From Euonymus europaeus (Eukaryota > Streptophyta > Magnoliopsida > Celastrales > Celastraceae): a stretch of 64,000 nucleotides of DNA. How positions within the stretch are numbered: position 1 is the stretch's first letter; the number at the start of each line of letters is the position of its first letter. A program made the position numbers and the translations under genes. The notes below the pieces were generated by a model, which was not told the origin of the DNA, did not search any database, and saw only the letters and a program-made list of their open reading frames with translations. Positions 34,930 through 45,187 of this stretch are shown one piece after another. The stretch is taken from contig OY756962.1 in the NCBI GenBank assembly GCA_963580455.1, forward strand, positions 23,263,001 to 23,327,000, written 5' to 3'.

Positions 34930-35930
34930 TCAATTTTGATTGCGTGATTGATCAAATGAACTCTACATGAGTTGAAACTTGGCATGTAGCTACATTTAAT
35001 CACTCTAAGAGTATCTTGTGAAGGAGCCATTGGCAAATGAAGTTCGAATGAGTTGAAACTTTACATGTAGCTACATTTAATCATTATAAGAATATTCCGT
35101 GAAGGAACCTTCCTCCAAGTTTGAACTTTAATTGGTTAATTTTTTGAAAAACCTAAAATTTTACTTAGGTAACTCACTTGAAGTTAAATCTCTCATTTTG
35201 AATGTGTGATTGCTCAAACGAACTCCGAATGACTTGAAACGTTACATGTAGCTACATTCAACCATTATAAGCATTTTTCGTGAGGGAACCTTCGACTAAT
35301 TTTAAACTTCAATCGGTTAATTTTTCAAAAAACCTAAATTTTATATTTCGGTATCTCACTCGAAGTTAAATCCCTCATTTTGATCAGATGATCGCTCAAA
35401 CAAACTCCAAGTGAGTTGAAACTTGATATGTAGCTACATTTAGTCATTCTAAGCATATTTTGTGAAGGAACCTTCCACCAAGTTTGAATTTCAGTCGGTC
35501 AATATTACAAAAAACCTAAATTGTACACTTAGATATCTCGTTTGAAGTTAAATATCTCATTTTGATCATGTGATCGCTCAAACGAACTCTGAATGAGTTA
35601 AAACTTTACATGTGGCTACATTTAATCATTATAAGTATATTTCGTGAAGAAACCTTCGACCAATTTCGAACTTCAATTGCTTAATTTTTTAAAAAAAAAC
35701 ATAAATTGTACACTTAAGTATCTCGTTCGAAGTTAAATCCATCATTTTGAACGTGTAATGGATCAAACGAACTCTGAATGAGCTAAACCTTGACATGTTA
35801 CTACATTTAGTCATTCTAAGCATATTTTGTGAAGGAACCTTCGATCAATTTTGAACTTTAATCAATCAAGTATTCGAAAAACTTAAATTGTACACTTAGA
35901 TATCTCGTTCGAAATTAAATCTCTCGTTTT
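34930..35930. repeat. Tandem array of about 182-bp units inside the CACTA element
   Basis: The block around TACATGTAGCTACATTTAATCA recurs at 34986, 35067, 35248, 35430, 35612 and 35797. Spacings are 81, 181, 182, 182 and 185 bp. Each full unit also contains GAACTCCGAATGA-like, GTGAAGGAACCTTC and TCGAAGTTAAATC motifs in the same order. Copies are diverged. The first unit is shortened. Confidence 0.85.
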
Positions 35931-38223
35931 GACTTTTTGACTTTTTAGGGACGGAAATATATTTCCGTCCCTAATTAGTGACGGGTTTAGGGACGAAATA
36001 AATTTCCGTCTCTAATTAGCGACGGATTTAGGGACGGAATAAATTTTCGTCCCTAAAAAGTCAAAAAGTCAAAAAGTTCAATGTTTGTGACGGAAATATA
36101 TTTCCGTCTCTAAAAGTGTGTTTTCTTGTAGTGTGTATATGGATCGGCATACTTGTACGATGTATCACCAAGGCGAGCTATGTTAGCCACCAACTGAAGA
36201 AGATGCATTGACACAGGAAATGGCCTCATGCATTCCTCATTGATAGTCTTCCATTCATTTGCAATTCTCTTTCTCATAATCTCATACGCCTCATTTTCCG
36301 AGAGACCATAATGTTTCATACAACATTCGACTGCAGATGCAACATGTCCCATTGCTTGCTCACGCTTCATTCAAACAGTTAGACTAAGAATATCAGAATC
36401 TGAAGAAACATCAATTGAAAGTGATCACATCATTGATCTTCCACATACCTTATGAGACATAATGTCATCTGTGAGACGCCCAAGTTTATTGACAACCATT
36501 CGAATTCTTGGACTCTTGCAACTTCTCCCATCCCTACAAAGCATGATCCTGCTAGAACACTACCAGCGGCAGAGATTATTCCATTGCTCATATACTCTTC
36601 CAATGGCGGCACGTACCCTTTATCAAACCACCCGGCCTCAACGAAGTAGGCATTTGACAATTCTATTACCTATAATGAATAGACTTATTTAGTTCTTGAA
36701 ATCAAAAAAATGAAGGTTACTTTTGCAAGGAAAAGACGACTTACGAAATCCTTGGCATAAGATAAACTGAAGGATCTCCCTTCCTTTGTCATTTCCTTAT
36801 CAAATTCATCGTACAGATTTAATAGAGCTTGATAGAAAGTTTTCAAATAATCCGGCAGTATATCAAGCGCATCAATATTCCACCTGTAAATTAAGCAATA
36901 TATTATTAGTATTTGTAAATCGTCAGACATTGATAACTTCAAGCTATATAAAAAAGATACCAAACCTCTCAATTGCGTCGGTCAATAGTTGAAGTTCTTC
37001 ATATGTCCCGTATGAGTCGTAGGTATCATCAATAATTCCCGCCATCATCACCATTTGAGTAAAAGTCCTTCTGCCTAGTGCAAAGTGAGGCTCAAACGTT
37101 AATGTTACTGCCCAAGAGTATAATTCCACAAATCTATCCCTCATATAGGAATAATTTGATGGAAGATTGGACTCCTTCCACAAACTGCAACCCCAAATAA
37201 AATGACATTATATTTTATATAGTAATTATTTCAATTGAACTAGACATATATACTACATATATATATATAATATTGATATATGGAACTATATATATACCTA
37301 GAGAGATTTTTCAGTTCCTGTTGGTGAAGTAACTGTACTCGGTTGAAATCTAATTTTGCAAACTTGAGAAGCTTTTCATGGTGACACTCTTGGTGTTCAT
37401 AGAAAGATACGTACTTCCTCGCCTCTATTCTTGGGATACCCCTAGGATATGGTTGCTCCAAGGCATTCATGATATGCTGTCCAAGATGAGGACTAATGGT
37501 CTGGCTTTTGGCCAATGACTCCAAACTAAATTTAGAGAAAGAAAGGGCTTCGTCTAGAATATCTTCTCCATGAAAGCTTAGATGAGAAGCTTCATACAAG
37601 CTTAACATGGCATTTGCATCATTACCAAGAGTTGCCTTGAACTTACCATCATTGCCCTTGAACTTGTTAAACACATCTGGAATTCATATATAGATCACAA
37701 GATACTTGTGAAAGATTAATAACAAAGTATAATAGCTAGCGAGATTATATATATGCGTACCAGAAGAAACTTTATATCCATGTTGTCTAAACACTCGGAA
37801 AATAAGTGCAACGGTGTAAAGGTCGTAGTCATTATCATCGTAAGAAAGGAGGTGATGATCTTGGCTATGGAACATTTGACACAAAAGATTCTCCATCTCG
37901 CTCTGAAAGTGATAAGACACCCCAAGTCTGCAAATTGCATCAGCCAAATATATTTTCCCCAACATATTATTATTGCTTGAAAACATAGTTAGCACATCCT
38001 TCTTCACATCTTCTTTTAGATCATTTACTTGTTCTGTGTATGCTTCCAATTCCTGCATAACCAAACAGTTAACAAAACATATGATCATAAGAAAGCAAAA
38101 GAACAATTTTTTATTTATTATGAATATGACTAAGTACAGAGTCAGAAAAGGTCAAGGAAGCGAAGAAATCCCCCCATATAGACGGGCAAAAGTTTCCCAG
38201 CCGACGGTTCATGTTATTCTGCT

Positions 38224-38240
38224 TGGTGTTTTCTATTGCT
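38224..38240. repeat. SINE target-site duplication, distal copy
   Basis: TGGTGTTTTCTATTGCT, identical to 38458-38474 on the other side of the SINE. The duplicated bases belong to terpene synthase exon 1, where they encode AIENT. Confidence 0.9.
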
Positions 38241-38457
38241 TCGGTTTGGGGTCGAGAAACCGAAACCCGTCTGCCAGTTCCCTGCCCTGGGAGTCACTGA
38301 CAGATGTAAGTCGCAGGATGTGCAGCCTTACGGTAGGGACCACCTGCCGCTTCAGAAGTGGTCGAATGCCTCTACGAGGGTTCGAACTCACAACCTCCAC
38401 TTCCCCCGTTAAGGGTTTTGACAAGGTGGGTACCGCTCAGCCATATGCCCTGGGGGC
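38241..38457 (-). mobile_element. tRNA-derived SINE in terpene synthase exon 1
   Basis: 217 bp on the minus strand. An A box (TGGCTGAGCGG, complement of 38433-38443) and a B box (GAGTTCGAACCC, complement of 38378-38389) mark a pol III promoter at the head. A perfect 17-bp target duplication flanks it, the hallmark of target-primed reverse transcription. The 3' end lacks an obvious poly(A) or poly(T) tail. It inserts near codon 16 of the synthase. Insert plus duplication is 234 nt (a multiple of three), but an in-frame TAG lies inside. Confidence 0.9.
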
Positions 38458-38506
38458 TGGTGTTTTCTATTGCTAATATAGGCACTCGACGTACTCGCTG
38501 TGCCAT

Positions 38507-41324
38507 AATATTTGGGTTAGAAGAGGGCATTAAACTTGATAGCTAGACCAGATTTTTTCTGTGGAAATAAAATGTTTTGTTTGTTACACAATAGCAACTG
38601 TTGTACAGGTAGTGCCATATTTTCCAACTTGATAAGCTTACAATGTGAACACTAACTTGCACAGCTGCTGTTGGGACGGAATGCAGGTTTATTTATAGAG
38701 CCAGCCTATCCAGCGAGTATTAATTAAAATTAAACAAACTAACACATCTGGTCGAGGTTCAAAGTAACTTTGACATCAACATAACGTGTGATACAGTCAG
38801 ACTGCGGATTAATTAAGTAGTCCATAATTGTAACAACATGGCATTATATTATACAAATGCATGCATTATCACTGGAGAAATCTTCCTGGCACTGACAGTA
38901 ACAGCACCTTCAGACTTCAAGGCCCCATCTCATATAAAATATTGTTATTCTATGAAGTCGCCAATATCTTTGCTGATTTTATGAAATTTCCAATCATGGA
39001 TTTCTCTGTCAATCTCTATGAGGACAACTTGCAGATTCTTTTGGAGGTATCTGCAATTCATTTGGAACAAGATAATATCTGTACATTTCAATCCAATGAC
39101 ATGGGAGGTGTGCTGTTGTAAATCATGTCTTTGATCATGATTTATTGTGAGTTCTACATCCATGGAGATCATGTGTAAGAACTAAATCTAATAAAGTTTC
39201 ATATAGACAATAAAGTCAAGCATTCATTTTAGTGCCGAAAAGTGCCACAGTACAACCTGAACCCGAAGTAGTCGCAGTCATGAGAGATATAGGTAGTACC
39301 GTAAGATGGCCTGGCAAGCCAACCAGTGGTCGAAGAGATACACTGAAGTTTTGTGATTTCCATTGCGACTGCCTACTAAGGCCATAACACTCTAGACTGT
39401 TTTGCACTCTTGCATCAGGTCGCAGAACTCTTAAAAATATATATATATTCTTGTTATTTTCTGTTTTTGCATAAAATTTTAGTTCAAACCCAATGACTGC
39501 CGTCTTGATTGGCATTTTATAAATGAGAGGTTGAGAGGGGTTAGGAAGGGTTGGGTTGAGAGGGGTTGGGTTGATATAGGTTCGTGAACTCCTCCGAACC
39601 TATCAAAATGACGGGTTCAAATTTTAAATGTTGGGAACTATTCATAGAGGTGAACTCCTCCGAACCTATCAAAATGACGGGTTCAAATTTTAAATGTTGG
39701 GAACTATTCATAGAGGTTGCGCGAACCTCTCTTAAATCCACTCATAATTTTTGCCAAACAAAGGTTGGGAGGGGTTCGTTATGAATCCCTACCCCCCCCC
39801 CTATATTTGTAAAATGTCAAGCAATGCCTACAACGCCATTAATTTCGAACTGGGAGACAGACGAGTGTCCATCACTTATTTTTACTGTCAACTTTTGACT
39901 CATTTTTACGCTTTATGCAAGTCACAAACAATACTGACTTGAACATCAGAGAGTCGATGGCAATTCCGTGACCACCCTGACTTTATCTATTTTGCAAAAA
40001 AAATAGAAATGAGTATCCATTACTTATTTTTATGGTCAAAAAATTTACAAATGCAGTTAATAAAGAAAAACACTGCCCCACAAAGCCAACGAGCAGACTA
40101 AACCTTTTCACTGTACCGCAACAAAATGCAATATGCTATCGAAACCAGTTTCTTCTGGGGCCAAATGGTAGTGTGCAGCAACCTAGAAAAAATTGCTAAA
40201 AAGTACACTCCGCGAAAATACCAACCCAACAAGTCACAAGTTCTCTATTAGGCCTCAATTTTAACAAATGAACAATTAATTTTTTTGGCACAGAATCGCT
40301 AGATAGGCAACCTAGAATTTTGTTCAATTTCAATGGGGTTATAAAAGAAAAAGAATCATCTGGACCATAATATTATAAAAGGAAAGTAAATGCTCAGAAG
40401 CAAGCCCAAAATCAAACGATTTTCATTTTCAGCATACATAGAAGATGTAATCGGGATTACCTCTGTCATTGAATGGTGTGGAGATGTTCGGGATTTCTGA
40501 TCTCGACAAAGAGAATGATGGAATCGGAGCAATTGTCACGACAAACAAGCACCGGTGAGAGAAGAATATGGTAAAAAAATGGGGTAAAATTGTTTTTTGA
40601 AATCTAAAATAATTGTTGATTCGTGATCATCTAGACAGCCAAATCTGATGATCACAGTTCACTGAACAGGCAGTTCCCTGCTACCTCCTTGAAGAGTGGC
40701 AGTCAGGTGTACATTGGGTTTCCAAACCTCTTACAATTTCAAAGAGAGAATAAAAGATCTTATAACAATAAGAGGCATACTACTACCAATCGATTCTTTA
40801 GTCATTCGTGATCAAATATAACCTCGGAAGAATATTCGTGATCACCTAACTAAGTGGCTCACAAGGGAAGAAAAGAAAAATATTCGATTTTATAGCCTGT
40901 TTCATAATGTTTCTTGCTCTCACAGGTCACTGAATGAACACAAATAAATGATAATTTCTCTCCTCAACTTTCACTTTTGCCAGAGAACACAAAACAAAAG
41001 AAACGTTGACCACAAAGCGAACATCAAGAAGCAATCGAGGCACAAAGCCAATGAAAAAGAAATTTGTCACCTCACGCCGCCTCAATTTCCCAACTCATCT
41101 TTATAAATGTCGATCAAGAAAAACGACTTGTGTTTTCTGATCTAAAGTCTCAGGTCACAGTGAGAATTTAAAGCAATCATCCATTGTTTTTGGAAGACAT
41201 CCGTAGTACATTGTTCTAACCAAACTACTACAGCTAAAAATATAAAAATTGAACATATATCAAGTGCCCAAATGCACCATCACCAACCCAAGATGTTCAA
41301 CTATAATAGCAGTAGTGTCCACCC
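38507..41324. other. Intergenic region between terpene synthase and calreticulin genes, with a 66-bp tandem duplication
   Basis: It contains the terpene synthase promoter and the calreticulin 3' region. A 66-bp unit beginning GTGAACTCCTCCGAACC occurs twice in perfect tandem (39584-39649 and 39650-39715), next to GGGTTGAGAGGGGTTG-type repeats also seen at 46380-46680. A poly-C run lies at 39792-39801. A minus-strand open frame (39216-39515) matches no family I can name. Confidence 0.5.
38691..38698 (-). promoter_or_regulatory. TATA box of the terpene synthase gene
   Basis: TATAAATA on the minus strand, about 185 bp upstream of the terpene synthase ATG. It matches the plant consensus exactly. 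Position and context support it; the start site is not known. Confidence 0.55.
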
Positions 41325-44300
41325 CTACAGCTCATCCTGCAAACAAGAACATAAGGCAAAAAGAATTGTTTAATGAAAGGCAAATTAAGAGATTGATTCT
41401 AGTAAGAATAACCAGATTAAAAATTACATGTAAATCTTCATCCTCTGTGGTGTCAGCAACATCTTCAGATTTGTTATCAGCATCAGAATCATCGCCTTCG
41501 CCATCATCGGCATCGTCCTCTTCCTCAGCCTAAAACACGGATTGAACATACTTAGGACCAGCAGGATTAGAGTCGCCAAATCAGAAACTTCAATTACATG
41601 TCTATACTTACATCTGAATCAATTGCATCGTCCTTCTTTTCCTGATAAGAACAGGAATGTTTAGCACACAATGAAACAAAAATACTATGCTTCCAAGGAA
41701 ACATGCACAACAAATCAAATGCAGACCTCCACAGTAGGCATGCACGACACCAGCAGGTTACCGTGCGAAAAATGATGCTAACAAGTGTCCAAAATCATTG
41801 CATTATAATTGTAAATTTGCAATACTAATAACGTAGGAGAAGCCTAAATATTTTGTGGGTATGCTATATTATGGTTAATTTAATCCAAGAAGCCTAATTT
41901 TTACCAGCCAGCTGATGCATTCAGCTATTTTTTCCTCAAACCCAAATCTAGACAACTACAGAGTCTGACAACAGAAACAAGCAAAAGCAGTACCTCTTCC
42001 TCTCTCTTTTTCTCTGCCTCTTCAAATGCTGTCTTCTCAACCTGCAAGGTCACAATCTCAATTATGTTATGCCAAAAATATTCTGTGAATATCCTACTTA
42101 AAAAGGGTGAAAGAAACATACATCCTTATTCTTGCCCCATGTTTCTTCAGCGACCTTCTTAGCATAATCAGGGTCATCAGTGATTAGTACATTGTCAAAC
42201 ATAGTCCCAGATTTCACCTGACACACCATGCAAATTGCTTGTAAGAATTAACCCAGAAATAAACATTAATGAATTTTTTTTTAAAAACAATTCAAAGATT
42301 ACCTGCCACAATTCAATACCAACATACTTCAAGTTGGGGAACACATAAAGATCTGGGTCATCCTTGAAATCTGCATTGTTAAAATCTCAACTCTAAGCAA
42401 CTAAATTAGGAGGAGTTACATATAAGAAATAAGGGAAATGCACGCACTCTGATGGAAAAAAGGAACACACCTGGGTTGTCAATCATTGGTGCCTTCCACT
42501 TGCCCTTGAAGTTAGGGTTCTTAATTTTCTGTATGGTAGTGAGAATAACAATAAAATAAAATATCCATACTGATTCCTTCGTTGCAACTTAATCAGGAGA
42601 TTTACAAACCTTTGGCTTCCATTCGCCCTTGTACTCAGGGTTGGGAATGGTTGGAGTTGTCCACTCACCATCTTCTTCATCATCCCAATCTTCAGGCTGA
42701 AAGAGCAAATCATCTTAATCAAATATTTTTCAAATGGATGTTAAATTTAGTGAAACACCAATAGTTCAGTGACTACCTTCTTGGCATCAGGGTCAGGGAT
42801 CTCCTTTGGAATATCATCATACCCCTATATACAATTAGAAAATTGGCAGGTGAGAGACGAGCATAAAAAATATCAAATTGATTTGAGACATGTGAGAGCA
42901 AGTGTGGTAGGAGATAGTTACCTCAGGCTTCTGATCTTCAGGATCAGGAATGTATTCTTTGTCATCCCAATCCTCAGGCTGCATGCAAAAGGAGTTGAGT
43001 TATAATCTAAATCAGAAAAGGAAACATCAATACATAAAGAGACTGATAATGGAGCCTCGTGTATAAATATTTACCTTCTTGGCCTCTGGATCCTTTATCT
43101 TCTTTGGGGGTAGAATGCTCCAATCAGAGTATAAACTTCCGGTCTGCTTCTCTTCATTGTCAATAAGAATGCTGTAAGTAGCATCAGGGCGGATAATGAA
43201 AGTGTAAAGATGAGTGAGCTGATCAGTCTCACATGGAACCTCCTTCTTGATCAAGTGATTTGTATCATTGTGGGTAAGAATAGCATGCACTTTCTTGGTG
43301 CTGTAGCCACAAATATCTGGCCCAAACATGATACTGAAAACATATGTATAAATCATATCAACATTTTGATTAAAGCATCAATTATGAGCAGACAACAGAC
43401 ATAATAGTGCATATGGAAAATTACTAACCTGTAAGGGGTGTCCCCACCGAATTTCTTTTGGTCAACTTCACCACTTAGCAACTTCATGTAGCCGCCTCCA
43501 CAGTCGAGCTTCTGTTCATGCTTAACAGAAAACTGGAAGACTAAGGTCTTCTCTTTGTTGCTAAATTCAGGAAACTCAGCTGAAATAGCATAGAATCTGT
43601 AGTCTTCACTTGTCTGGATACCTAGCCAAATATTTTAAAGTCAGCAACATTTTCCAGATGCAGGTTACAAAGAGATACATCATCATTTACTAAAAAACTA
43701 CAAAAAAAAGTGAGCAACATTTTCTATTTGCCAATATATACATCAATATTGAATTGGATTGAAGCATACCTTTGTCATTGGGATCTCCATTCCATTTTCC
43801 AGATGTATAATTCCACTCCCCAGCCATGTTCTCATCTTTCTTCCAATCAGATTTAACCCACCGATTTTCCCATCCATCTATTGTTTCCACAAGGACAAAA
43901 ATAACCCCAAAAACAAAGTTAAGAGATTGATGTTCTAATGTTATACAAATGAAAGATTAATAAGATCAGTTGAAGTAAAAGAAAAGAGAAGAAAAAAAAG
44001 AGTTTAAAGCATAATGTGAAAGAAAGGGGTGAAAATTAGAACTCAAATTAAAAGACATTGCATCAAAGTTTTGTTTCATTACTTGAATGCAAAAGTGCAC
44101 AACATTTCCATGGCCAAATGGATGCTACGTTTGAAATAATAAATTCTTCAGTATTTTTCTCAGCCACACCTTACTCGAAGGAACTAAAACATACTCCAAA
44201 AAAATACTGCGAGCTCAACACACAAAATCCAGAAGAGTAGCTAAACATTCACTCTGCATTGCACATCTATTTGCACTGATTGCACGTAAGAAATAGATTT

Positions 44301-44931
44301 CTATGATGGCACGAATGGTTAGTGACTCTGCATATGCAAGTGGTTACAGTATCAAGCCAACAGTTCAGTACAACATAATTTTGAAGTCTGCACAACCTAT
44401 AAATCAACAATCATCAACCACCCCATACCTGAACAAAAACATCAAGGCTATTGCTAGACCAATCTAACTAAATTGAGCTAACACCTCCAAAAGGACAAAC
44501 ACAAACGATATTTAACCATCCATATCTCCAGATCTCAAACATCAGCTATAATAACATATAATCAACAGATCTATTCAATACAATAGCATTTTTATTCGCA
44601 ATTTAGTTTGTAGACCGGATCCACGCACTAAAACAGAAAGAAAGAAAGAAAGAAGAAATCAATCCTCCACAGGCCAAACGAGTTCATCATGAAAAACTTC
44701 AAATACACCAATATCTAAAAATGCAAACCAATTCAGTATTACAGTGAACGATCTACCCCTAAATGATTAACATACAAACTAAACATACACATATAATCAA
44801 ACATATATAAAACGTATAGGGAGAGGTATACGAATGTAAATACCATCGAAACGTTCCTCGAAGAACACCGTTGCAGAGGCGATTGCGATAACTGAGAGAA
44901 GAAGCGGAAAGAGAAGTTTAGGGTTAGCCAT
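41325..44931 (-). CDS. CRT1: Calreticulin (417 aa, 14 exons), ER calcium-binding lectin chaperone
   Basis: Calreticulin binds monoglucosylated glycoproteins and buffers calcium in the ER lumen. Coding exons (high to low): 44931-44844, 43877-43770, 43621-43429, 43333-43075, 42978-42922, 42824-42777, 42696-42610, 42528-42471, 42370-42303, 42217-42122, 42041-41994, 41641-41612, 41529-41428, 41336-41325. The phases join to 417 aa. A signal peptide ([15 protein letters not shown]) is followed by the N-domain ([29 protein letters not shown]). The P-domain has three PxxWDD repeats ([20 protein letters not shown] and related) and three KxPxY/F-type repeats. The C-terminal acidic tail ([17 protein letters not shown]) ends in HDEL, the ER retention signal, split as H | DEL by the last intron. 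No lesion was seen. A promoter cluster of ACGT-core sites fits bZIP/UPR control. Confidence 0.95.
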
Positions 44932-45055
44932 GGCTAGAGAGAGAAATGGAGCCGCACTTCTGAGCTAGAGAGAAGAAGAGAGTGAATAGATATAGGGTAC
45001 CTTTCATTGGATTTAATGCAGGGTTAACTCGACTTCTTACCGTGTGTAATATCCT

Positions 45056-45187
45056 ACGTGGATTAAGGTAATGACGTTGACGAATAATAGATTGCCGCGT
45101 CAGCCTTGCTTGTCACTAGATATTACGTGGCGGGTTATTATTCGTAGTTACACGAATCGTAAAAGGTTATAACGACATCAACACGTG
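45056..45187 (-). promoter_or_regulatory. Cluster of ACGT-core elements upstream of calreticulin
   Basis: ACGTGG at 45056 and 45125, TGACGT at 45072 and a CACGTG G-box at 45182 lie 125-256 bp upstream of the calreticulin ATG. ACGT-core sites bind plant bZIP factors, and calreticulin genes are known unfolded-protein-response targets. A complete ERSE (CCAAT-N9-CCACG) was not found. Binding is inferred, not shown. Confidence 0.4.

Larger units (their letters stand above)
32495..36133. mobile_element. Non-autonomous CACTA (En/Spm) transposon in the last terpene synthase exon
   Basis: The left end is CACTACCAGAAAAC and the right end is the complement of CACTACAAGAAAAC. The 3-bp target duplication is TGT (32492-32494 and 36134-36136), as the superfamily requires. 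Both subterminal regions are packed with short inverted and direct GGGACGGAA/TTCCGTCCC motifs (about 32515-32850 and 35945-36115). No TNP2-type transposase was recognised. Inside are a host-gene-like segment (about 33100-34760) and an array of about 182-bp repeats (about 34930-35930). Confidence 0.92.
32432..38506 (-). pseudogene. Class I terpene synthase (sesquiterpene-synthase-like) broken by SINE, deletion and CACTA insertion
   Basis: A cytosolic-type terpene cyclase: there is no plastid transit region, and the RR(x8)W motif begins about 22 residues from the start. Exons (high to low): 38506-38138 (interrupted by a SINE), 38052-37761, 37676-37298, 37184-36966, 36883-36745, 36669-36449, and a last exon from about 36389 to 36134, resuming at 32494-32432. 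Landmarks are RRLGNFCPSIW in exon 1, ELEAYTEQVNDLK in exon 2, the Mg-binding IDDTYD in exon 4 and the second metal motif region LTDDIMSHK in exon 6. Lesions: (1) a SINE in exon 1 with an in-frame TAG about 30 codons in; (2) about 30 nt missing in exon 6 near 36485, between FEWLSIN and LGRLTDD, which shifts the frame; (3) a CACTA element after DPYTH, replacing the last 20 residues (TEPEYMKGF...) by YKKTHF; (4) the exon 7 acceptor and first codons look eroded. A normal promoter with a TATA box remains. Confidence 0.9.

Noticed and set aside
38138..38506. Terpene synthase lacking exon 1
   Set aside because: Exon 1 is present; it was masked by the SINE. Both halves and the RR(x8)W motif can be read.
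39216..39515. Minus-strand open frame with NFSVSLRPLVGLPGHLTVLP
   Set aside because: I could not assign it to any family. It may be a transposon fragment, but there is no supporting structure.
41428..41533. Loss of the HDEL signal in calreticulin
   Set aside because: The apparent run-on into the intron is resolved by a proper GT donor and a 12-nt last exon encoding DEL-stop.
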